The position numbers were made by a program, and so were the translations under genes. A DNA stretch of 5,495 nucleotides from UBA1563 sp041667115 (GTDB lineage Bacteria; Bacteroidota; Ignavibacteria; Ignavibacteriales; Ignavibacteriaceae). Below are positions 1 to 5,495 of the stretch, piece by piece. A model generated the notes under the pieces. It had not been told where the DNA came from. It made no database searches and was given only the letters and a program-made list of their open reading frames with translations. The stretch's first letter is position 1, and every line of letters starts with the position of its first letter. Location of the stretch: NCBI GenBank assembly GCA_041667115.1, contig JBAYFO010000104.1, positions 1 to 5,495 of the forward strand, written 5' to 3'.

Positions 1-1
1 C

Positions 2-1357
2 GGAGGTATTTATGAGAATGATGAATTCTATAATTTGTGCGATGAACTTGGATTACTCGTTTGGCAGGATTTCATGTTTGCATGCGGCGCTTATCCTGAG
101 CATGATGAATTCATTTCAAATGTAAGTAAAGAAGTAACTCAAAATGTTTTGAGACTACAACATCATGCATGCCTGACGCTTTGGTGCGGGAATAATGAGA
201 ATGAATGGATTTGGTTCCAGGAGCAAAATTCTTCTTACAAAAAGATGCCCGGATATAAAATCTTTCATAACATTCTTCCTAAACTGTTGAAAAAAATTGA
301 TCCCCAACGTCCTTATTGGGAATCATCGCCTTTTGGAAATGATGATGATCCAAATTCATTTGAAAGCGGCAACACACATCAGTGGAATATCTGGAGCAGG
401 TGGATTGATTATGATGAAGTGAAAAACGACAGAAGTTTATTTGTCACTGAGTTTGGCTTTCAAGGTACTGCCAACAAAGATACTTTTGAAAAATATTTGC
501 CGCAGGAAAACAGAAGCATTCACGACAAAATATTTGAGCATCATAATAAACAAGTTGAGGGACCTGAAAGAATAATTAAATTCTTAAGCGGTCATCTTCC
601 GATTAAAACAGAATGGAAAGATTATTTGTACCTGACACAGTTGAATCAAGCCTTCGCTTTGAAGACCTGCTTAGAATATTGGCGGACTAATGGTAGAACA
701 AACGGCAGTATAATTTGGCAATTGAATGACTGCTGGCCTGTTACAAGCTGGTCGCTCATCGATTCCGAAATCGGACAAAAATTAGCTTACCATTTTGTGA
801 AGAATGCATTCGCCCCACAATTACTTCACTTTATAGATGAAGGAAGTAAAATCAAAATAGTTCTTCTCAATCAAAACAAAATCAATATTAGTGGAAGATT
901 GAGAATTGTGGTTATCAATTCAGCCTCAGGAGAAATATTGAAAGACAGTTCAGTCAAGGTGAATATCGCCGACAAAGGACTATTAGAAATCAATTCGGTT
1001 TTCCGAAAGAATTTGCCACTCGATGAAAATTGGGTATTAGCGGCAGTCTTATATGATGAATCGGGTGAAATAATTTGCAGAAATTATTATCTGACCAAAC
1101 CATGGAAACATGTTATGTTGAAAAATTCAAAATTAAAATTGAAAACTTTTGCCGACGACAATTGCACCGAGTTAATTCTGGAAAGCAGCGATCCGGTTTT
1201 CTTTGTTGATTTATATCATCCGCATTTAACTTTTTCAGACAGAGGATTTTTTATTTTACCAGGCGAACAAATCAAAGTGAAAATCATTGGAGAACAAAAT
1301 AAACCATTCAAAGTAGAAGACATCAAAATCTATTCGTTAAATAGTTATTTACATTAA
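2..1357 (+). CDS. GH2-family beta-mannosidase, C-terminal part (5' end outside window)
   Basis: Exo-acting glycosidase expected to release beta-D-mannose from the non-reducing ends of manno-oligosaccharides. The reading frame is open from base 2, giving 451 visible residues; family members usually run to about 800-900, so roughly the N-terminal half is off the window. Visible residue 1 lies within a GGIYE stretch followed by LCDELGLLVWQDFMFACG, a signature of the GH2 mannosidase TIM barrel. The general acid/base is the Glu of WCGNNE (visible residue 66, codon 197-199). The nucleophile is the Glu of TEFGFQ (residue 150, codon 449-451). The substrate-site motif THQWNIW lies between them, and WQLNDCWP (codons 716-739) closes the barrel. 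The remaining ~190 residues fit the C-terminal beta-sandwich region. A TTG at 35 is internal, because family homology continues upstream of it. With no N-terminus, a signal peptide and the cellular location cannot be judged. The next gene starts 35 bases downstream. Family call is strong; exact substrate is inferred. Confidence 0.93.
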   Translation, partial: GGIYENDEFYNLCDELGLLVWQDFMFACGAYPEHDEFISNVSKEVTQNVLRLQHHACLTLWCGNNENEWIWFQEQNSSYKKMPGYKIFHNILPKLLKKIDPQRPYWESSPFGNDDDPNSFESGNTHQWNIWSRWIDYDEVKNDRSLFVTEFGFQGTANKDTFEKYLPQENRSIHDKIFEHHNKQVEGPERIIKFLSGHLPIKTEWKDYLYLTQLNQAFALKTCLEYWRTNGRTNGSIIWQLNDCWPVTSWSLIDSEIGQKLAYHFVKNAFAPQLLHFIDEGSKIKIVLLNQNKINISGRLRIVVINSASGEILKDSSVKVNIADKGLLEINSVFRKNLPLDENWVLAAVLYDESGEIICRNYYLTKPWKHVMLKNSKLKLKTFADDNCTELILESSDPVFFVDLYHPHLTFSDRGFFILPGEQIKVKIIGEQNKPFKVEDIKIYSLNSYLH

Positions 1358-1383
1358 AAAATATTTTTATTGAATATGAACAT

Positions 1384-1387
1384 GGAG
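1384..1387 (+). promoter_or_regulatory. Ribosome binding site of the aldo/keto reductase gene
   Basis: GGAG lies five bases before the ATG at 1393. Two upstream ATGs (1376 and 1382) are in another frame that meets a stop within about a dozen codons, so this site supports 1393 as the start. Confidence 0.6.
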
Positions 1388-1392
1388 AAGAA

Positions 1393-2361
1393 ATGCAATA
1401 CACAAAATTAGGTCGTAGTGGTTTAATGGTTAGCCGACTTTGTCTCGGCACAATGAACTTTGGATCATTCACCTCTGAAAAAGAAAGTTTTCAGATAATG
1501 GATCGCGCTCTAGAACTCGGGATCAATTTTTTCGATACTGCGAATGTTTATGGCGGGAAAAAAGGGGCAGGCATAACCGAAAAAATTATCGGAAAGTGGT
1601 TGGAAGAAAACAGTGAACGCAGAGATAAAATAGTTCTTGCAAGCAAAGTTTATGGTGAAATGGGAGATAGAGTGAATGAAAAATATCTTTCGGCATACCA
1701 CATAAAAAAAGCTTGCGAAGATAGTCTGAAAAGAATGAAGACCGATCATATTGATTTGTATCAAATGCATCATGTGCATCGAGAAACCCCGTGGGATGAA
1801 ATTTGGCAGGCGATGGAACAACTGATACGTGAAGGGAAAATAATCTATGTTGGCAGCAGTAATTTTGCCGGCTGGGATATTGCAACCGCAAACGAAGAAG
1901 CGCGAAAAAGAAATTTACTCGGATTGGTCAGTGAACAAAGTAAATACAATCTTTTCAATCGTAAAATTGAACGCGAGATGATTCCGGCTTGTAATTATTA
2001 TGGTGTCGGCATTATTCCCTGGAGTCCGCTTGAAGGAGGTTTACTTGGAGGAGTACTTAAAAATTTAAACGAAGGACGAAGAAATTCCGAAGAAATTTTG
2101 AGTAAATTAAAAAACAATAGAGAACAAATTGAAAAATGGGAAAACTTTTGCACTGAATTTGGAGAAGCCCCTGCCGATACCGCTTTAGCCTGGCTCTTAA
2201 AACAATCCGGTGTTACTTCACCAATCATAGGACCAAGAACACTTCATCAATTAGAAAATTCACTTAGAGCTTTGGAAATTAAATTTACCGAAGAATCACT
2301 CTCAAAGATTGATACCATATTTCCTCCGGCGGGAATATCTCCTCGGTATTATGCTTGGTAG
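1393..2361 (+). CDS. Aldo/keto reductase (NADP-dependent, TIM-barrel)
   Basis: Cytosolic oxidoreductase that reduces aldehydes or ketones with NAD(P)H; the natural substrate cannot be read from the sequence. The 322-residue length is normal for the family. The start MQYTKLGRSGLMVSRLCLGT is the classic first beta-hairpin and strand. The tetrad is complete: Asp48 and Tyr53 in FFDTANVYG, Lys85 in LASKVYG, and His126 in DLYQMHH. Cofactor-side motifs follow in order: GSSNF (154-158), SEQSKYNL (180-187), WSPLEGGLL (210-218), and the nucleotide-phosphate loop IIGPRTLHQLENS (278-290). The tail ending in RYYAW resembles a common bacterial subgroup in which the C-terminus ends in YAW. No signal peptide is present. 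The gene sits 35 bases after the beta-mannosidase and 40 before a secreted protein, so a role in metabolising a sugar-derived carbonyl is plausible but unproven. Codon use matches the neighbours, with no sign of recent transfer. Confidence 0.95.
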   Translation: MQYTKLGRSGLMVSRLCLGTMNFGSFTSEKESFQIMDRALELGINFFDTANVYGGKKGAGITEKIIGKWLEENSERRDKIVLASKVYGEMGDRVNEKYLSAYHIKKACEDSLKRMKTDHIDLYQMHHVHRETPWDEIWQAMEQLIREGKIIYVGSSNFAGWDIATANEEARKRNLLGLVSEQSKYNLFNRKIEREMIPACNYYGVGIIPWSPLEGGLLGGVLKNLNEGRRNSEEILSKLKNNREQIEKWENFCTEFGEAPADTALAWLLKQSGVTSPIIGPRTLHQLENSLRALEIKFTEESLSKIDTIFPPAGISPRYYAW

Positions 2362-2401
2362 AAAGAAATGAAATCAATTTGGAACATCAGGTTTGCTTGT
2401 T

Positions 2402-2476
2402 ATGAAAGTAAATATGTACAATAAAATTCTTAAAATCTTTTTGTGTTATTTTATGTTTTTAGCAGGAATAGATGCT
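2402..2476 (+). other. Sec signal peptide of the multidomain protein
   Basis: Residues 1-25 have a short basic N-region (Lys2, Lys8, Lys11), a hydrophobic core from Ile12 to Ala21, and a plausible signal peptidase I site after Ile-Asp-Ala, before Gln26. There is no lipobox cysteine at the cleavage point (Cys15 lies inside the core), so a lipoprotein is unlikely. This fits T9SS cargo, which crosses the inner membrane by Sec first. Confidence 0.8.
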
Positions 2477-5400
2477 CAACAAATAAATATCAACCGAATA
2501 GAACAGATGCCAAACATTCCATCTCCTTATGAAATGAGAGACTGGAAAAAAATTACTGCAGGTTACGATAGTCTTGTTTTCGATATTAACCGCACCGGGC
2601 AATATCTTCCGCTGATTTGGATAAATAATAGTACGATTAACTATCCCTCACACAACAGCTTTGGTCTTCATACGGTAGTGGGAACAAAATCGCCATCTTC
2701 TGCAGAAACTATAAATCTTATTCCGGCCACTATTGGAGCCTCTTTAACCGGCATCGATAAAAGTAATCAGAACGGATACAACTGGGTGTTGATGTGCGAA
2801 GAATATTTCAACAAAGCGAATAGTGCTGATATTTATTTAAATCATCCAACCGGTAGCAACTGGGATGATTGGTGGTATGATATAATGCCGAATATTTTTT
2901 TCTATCAATTATATGATCAGTATCCGGCGATTGGAGATTTTCCTAATCAATTTTCAAAAGTAGCCGATAGATGGTTGGAAGCTGTAAAAACAATGGGAGG
3001 AAGCACAACTCCCTGGAAAACTCCATATATGAATTATCGTGCATTTGATCTTATGACGATGAAACCGCTTTCATCCGGTGTAGTTGAGCCGGAAGCTGCC
3101 GGCGCTCTTGCCTGGATACTCTACAACGCGTACTTGGAAACCAAAAACGAAAAATACAGGATCGGCGCTGAGTGGTGTTTGGAATTTCTCAACTCTTTGA
3201 CTTCAAATCCTTCTTACGAATTGCAATTGCCATGCGGTGTTTATACCGCTGCAAGAATGAATGCAGAACTTGGTACAAAATACGATATTTCAAAAATGAT
3301 GAATTGGTGTTTTGATGTTGGGCAGCTTCGCCAATGGGGCGCTATTCTTGGAAAATGGGGAGGTTACGATGTTAACGGTTTAATTGGTGAAGTTAACGGT
3401 TCAAATGATTACGCTTTTCTGATGAATACATTTGAGCAAGTCGGAGCGTTAGTTCCGGTAGTCCGTTATGATGACCGTTTTGCGCGTGCGATTGGTAAAT
3501 GGGTTTTGAATGCCGCTAACTCTGCGCGATTATTTTACACAAATTATCTCCCGGATCAAAATCAAGATAGCGAAGAATGGGCGCATCAATACGACTCAAA
3601 TTCGTACATCGGACATGAAGCGATTCGACAAAACCAATACGCTGTTAGTCCCTATGCTACCGGGGATGCGATCAGCGGAGGTTGGGGATCAACTAATCTT
3701 GCACTTTACGGTTCATCGCACGTTGGAATATTCGGTGGAATAATCGACACAACAAATATTTCAATGATATTAAAATTAGATTTACTTAAAACAGATTATT
3801 TCCATAATGATACTTTTCCAACTTTTCTGTTTTACAATCCTTATTCAACTGAAAAATCAGTTGTTATAAATGTTGGAAATGAAACGCACGATATCTATGA
3901 TGCCGTTTCCAATACGGTAATAAAATCAGCAGTAACCGGTGAATCATCAATTATAATTCCAGCCGATGCTACCGTAATTGCTGTGATAATCCCGGCTGGA
4001 AGTACTATTACTTATGATAATGAAAAAGCTTTGGTAAATAATGTGGTGATTGATTTTCATTCCGGTCAAAATGTAACTAATCATTCACCGCGAATCAAAT
4101 CACTTTCAGCAGTAAAACAAATTGTCACATTAGGGGATTCTACAAAAATTTATTGTTCAGCGGTTGATATTGATAATGACCCGATAAATTATGAATGGTC
4201 TGTATCAGGTGGAAGTATTGTGGGAAGCGGATCAATTGTAACCTGGTCGACGCCTTCGACTTCAGGAAAATTTTCAATCAAATGTAAAGTAAGTGATAAT
4301 AACGGAGGTGTAGTTTCTGATTCAATATTAATTGATGCGATGGCATTCATTAATACTGCACCGACAATAAATAAACTAACTGCGCATCCAAGAAAAATTC
4401 ATCTTGGATTAACTACTAGAATAAATTGTATCGCATCTGATGTTGATGGAGATACCCTAACTTACAATTGGTCGGCAGCCTTTGGAACACTTGCCGGAAG
4501 TGATACTTCTGTAACATGGACCGCGCCGGTTAATGCCGGGAATTACTACATCTTTTGTTCGGTGGATGACGGTCGTGGAGGAACAGAGCTTGATAGTATC
4601 GGTGTTTCGGTTCGTGATACCACAATTAAACAAACGGGCGATCTCGTTGCATTTTATCCTTTTACCGGTAATGCAAATGATGCGAGCGGATTTAATAATA
4701 ATGGGACAATCTCCGGCGCTGTATTAACAACAGATCGTTTTGGAAATGCAGCAAGCGCTTATTCGTTCAACGGTTTAAATAACAACATTAAAGTTACAAG
4801 CAGTTCAAGTTTAAACTTTCAGAATAGTATCACAATTAATTTTTGGATAAAGGTCGGCGAATTTTTCGATAGGGAAGCGTATCCTCTTTCACACGGCAAT
4901 TGGGAGAATCGGTGGAAGATTTCAATCACCAATAAACGTATAAGATGGACAGTCAAAACTAACACCGGGATAAAAGACCTTGATTCTGAAACCGAGTTGG
5001 TTACAAATAGTCTTTACAATGTTACTGTTCTTTATAATGGAAGTGATTTTGAGATTTATATTAATGGTGAACTGGATGCCTTCACTTCTTTCTCCGGATT
5101 GATAATGACAACGCCAATCGAGTTGATGGTTGGACAAGTGCTTCCCGGAAACACGCAATATAATTTTAAAGGAGTTTTGGACGACATCAGAATTTACAAT
5201 TATGCTTTGCCCTACAGCAGCATTCAATCTCTTTATGATTTTGTTACTGACGTTAAAGATGATCAAGAAATTAAACTGCCAAAGAATTTTGGATTGCGGC
5301 AAAACTATCCTAATCCGTTTAACAATCAGACGAACATTGAATATCAACTCTCAACTCAATCAATCGTAAAACTTGAAATATTTAATGTGATAGGACAAAA

Positions 5401-5495
5401 AATTAAGACGTTAATGAACGAAGAAAAATTACCCGGTTACTATAATATAAGTTGGGATGGGAAAAACGATTCCGGCGCTTCGGTGAATTCGGGAA
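2402..5495 (+). CDS. Large secreted multidomain protein with Ig-like repeats, LamG and T9SS sorting domain (3' end outside window)
   Basis: I translated 1031 codons by hand with no stop or frameshift; the frame runs off the right edge. Order: signal peptide (1-25); N-terminal region (26 to about 460) rich in Trp, Tyr and acidic residues; a small beta-rich region (about 467-555); two Ig/PKD-like repeats (560-741); a LamG-like domain (746-947); a T9SS type A sorting domain (961 onward). The N-terminal region has blocks typical of a conserved fold, including NWDDWWYD (153-160), VVEPEAAGALAW (227-238) and DSEEWAHQYD (389-398). Its helical character and aromatic content suggest an alpha/alpha-toroid such as those of some glycoside hydrolases and lyases, but I recognise no named enzyme family, so catalysis is unproven. 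The accessory domains imply glycan or surface binding after export. Start: ATG 2402 has AGG ten bases upstream (a long spacer); ATG 2414, in frame, also leaves a good signal peptide; in-frame stop TGA at 2369 limits extension. It probably shares a transcript with the two genes before it. Confidence 0.9.
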   Translation, partial: MKVNMYNKILKIFLCYFMFLAGIDAQQININRIEQMPNIPSPYEMRDWKKITAGYDSLVFDINRTGQYLPLIWINNSTINYPSHNSFGLHTVVGTKSPSSAETINLIPATIGASLTGIDKSNQNGYNWVLMCEEYFNKANSADIYLNHPTGSNWDDWWYDIMPNIFFYQLYDQYPAIGDFPNQFSKVADRWLEAVKTMGGSTTPWKTPYMNYRAFDLMTMKPLSSGVVEPEAAGALAWILYNAYLETKNEKYRIGAEWCLEFLNSLTSNPSYELQLPCGVYTAARMNAELGTKYDISKMMNWCFDVGQLRQWGAILGKWGGYDVNGLIGEVNGSNDYAFLMNTFEQVGALVPVVRYDDRFARAIGKWVLNAANSARLFYTNYLPDQNQDSEEWAHQYDSNSYIGHEAIRQNQYAVSPYATGDAISGGWGSTNLALYGSSHVGIFGGIIDTTNISMILKLDLLKTDYFHNDTFPTFLFYNPYSTEKSVVINVGNETHDIYDAVSNTVIKSAVTGESSIIIPADATVIAVIIPAGSTITYDNEKALVNNVVIDFHSGQNVTNHSPRIKSLSAVKQIVTLGDSTKIYCSAVDIDNDPINYEWSVSGGSIVGSGSIVTWSTPSTSGKFSIKCKVSDNNGGVVSDSILIDAMAFINTAPTINKLTAHPRKIHLGLTTRINCIASDVDGDTLTYNWSAAFGTLAGSDTSVTWTAPVNAGNYYIFCSVDDGRGGTELDSIGVSVRDTTIKQTGDLVAFYPFTGNANDASGFNNNGTISGAVLTTDRFGNAASAYSFNGLNNNIKVTSSSSLNFQNSITINFWIKVGEFFDREAYPLSHGNWENRWKISITNKRIRWTVKTNTGIKDLDSETELVTNSLYNVTVLYNGSDFEIYINGELDAFTSFSGLIMTTPIELMVGQVLPGNTQYNFKGVLDDIRIYNYALPYSSIQSLYDFVTDVKDDQEIKLPKNFGLRQNYPNPFNNQTNIEYQLSTQSIVKLEIFNVIGQKIKTLMNEEKLPGYYNISWDGKNDSGASVNSG
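2477..3781 (+). other. Unassigned N-terminal region, possible alpha/alpha-toroid
   Basis: Residues 26-460. It begins with RIEQMPNIPSPYEMRDWKK and contains LPLIWINN (69-76), GIDKSNQNGYNW (117-128), NWDDWWYDIMPNIFFYQLY, EPEAAGALAWILYNAY and repeated helix-like segments. Alternating helical stretches with Trp/Tyr and acids in the linkers are what a six-hairpin barrel looks like. Possible catalytic acids are Glu229, Glu231, Asp305, Glu330 and the Asp-Ser-Glu-Glu cluster at 389-392. From memory it resembles a set of secreted proteins with no defined function in Bacteroidota relatives; this was not checked. Confidence 0.5.
3800..4066 (+). other. Small beta-rich region after the putative toroid
   Basis: Residues 467-555. 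Short strands such as FLFYNPYS, SVVINVG, HDIYDAVSN, SSIIIPA and VIAVIIPAG alternate with turns, as in a small beta-sandwich. Such a domain commonly follows an alpha/alpha-toroid in carbohydrate-active enzymes, which lends modest support to that reading. No binding residues can be assigned. Confidence 0.45.
4079..4624 (+). repeat. Two tandem 91-residue Ig/PKD-like domain repeats
   Basis: Unit 1 covers residues 560-650 (4079-4351) and unit 2 residues 651-741 (4352-4624). They align without gaps at about 34 of 91 identical residues by hand count. Shared landmarks at a constant offset of 91 are SPRI/APTI, the acidic DxDxD run (589-593 and 680-684), Tyr-x-Trp (597-599, 688-690), VTW (613-615, 704-706), and DNNGG/DGRGG. 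Each unit has a Cys pair 43 residues apart (585/628 and 676/719), likely a disulfide. The DNA is well diverged, so the duplication is old. Role inferred: rigid spacer or glycan/protein binding; the acidic run could bind calcium. Confidence 0.85.
4637..5242 (+). other. LamG / concanavalin A-like jelly-roll domain
   Basis: Residues 746-947. It opens with GDLVAFYPFTGNANDASG and NNNGTISGA, contains YSFNGLNNNIKV, ITINFWIK, YNVTVLYNGSDFEIYINGE, and closes with FKGVLDDIRIYNYALP then IQSLY. This order is the standard LamG-like domain 3 seen in secreted bacterial proteins. These domains usually bind carbohydrates or surface ligands; the ligand here is unknown. Confidence 0.9.
5282..5495 (+). other. 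T9SS type A C-terminal sorting domain (truncated by window end)
   Basis: Residues 961 onward: LRQNYPNPFN, then a strand pattern IEYQL, VKLEIFNVIGQKIKTL, and GYYNISWDGKNDSGASV. This matches the FlgD-like/Por secretion sorting signal that directs proteins across the outer membrane and is often removed on export. The usual last strand and basic end of the signal, some 20 residues, lie beyond the window. Confidence 0.92.

Noticed and set aside
1357..1368. Perfect 12-base A/T palindrome just after the beta-mannosidase stop, a possible terminator
   Set aside because: The AAAAATATTTTT palindrome has no G-C stem and no room for a loop, so it would be a very weak hairpin; by chance it is unremarkable in AT-rich DNA.
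1510..2228. Minus-strand open frames of 76-103 codons opposite the aldo/keto reductase
   Set aside because: They lie wholly inside a gene with an intact family signature, show no recognisable domain, and are explained as antisense shadows of its codon pattern.
2368..2424. 18-codon open frame starting at ATG 2368 between the reductase and the secreted protein
   Set aside because: It has no purine-rich binding site clearly separate from the reductase tail, overlaps the signal peptide in another frame, and shows no recognisable product.
4922..5347. Minus-strand open frame of 141 codons
   Set aside because: It is antisense to the LamG and sorting domains, whose + strand reading is convincing; its translation has no recognisable family features.
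3510..5369. Short + strand open frames (64-79 codons) at 3510, 4533 and 5130
   Set aside because: All are out-of-frame readings inside the large secreted-protein gene, which stays open without interruption.
1..5495. CRISPR array, tRNA/rRNA, insertion sequence, defence or phage genes
   Set aside because: None found by eye: no short direct repeats with spacers, no transposase motifs, no terminal inverted repeats, and non-coding space totals only about 75 bases.

Overview
The window looks like chromosome from an AT-rich member of the Bacteroidota/Ignavibacteriota side of the FCB group. The strongest lineage clue is the C-terminal sorting domain of the last gene (motif YPNPFN near residues 969-974, then a FlgD-like beta repeat), which is typical of proteins exported by the type IX secretion system (T9SS) in Ignavibacteria, Melioribacter-like bacteria and relatives. 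This placement comes from motif style and base composition, not from a search.

Layout: three genes, all on the + strand, fill almost the whole window. (1) Positions 2-1357: the C-terminal half of a GH2-family beta-mannosidase, cut by the left edge; both catalytic glutamates are present. (2) 1393-2361: a complete 322-residue NADP-dependent aldo/keto reductase with an intact catalytic tetrad. (3) 2402-5495: the first 1031 codons of a large secreted multidomain protein, cut by the right edge probably a few tens of residues before its natural end. Its order is signal peptide, a large N-terminal region of unassigned function (possibly an alpha/alpha-toroid plus a small beta domain), two tandem 91-residue Ig/PKD-like repeats, a LamG/concanavalin-like domain, and a T9SS type A sorting domain.

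The gaps are only 35 and 40 bases, with no convincing terminator or promoter in them, so the three genes are probably co-transcribed. The simplest reading is a carbohydrate-utilisation operon: a surface or extracellular glycan-binding and possibly glycan-cleaving protein, a beta-mannosidase that removes terminal beta-mannosyl units, and an oxidoreductase acting on a carbonyl compound, perhaps sugar-derived. The link to mannan is inference from the first gene only.

I saw no RNA gene, CRISPR array, insertion sequence, phage or defence gene, and no strong evidence of a wholly new system. The most interesting part is the unassigned N-terminal region of the third gene (about residues 26-555).
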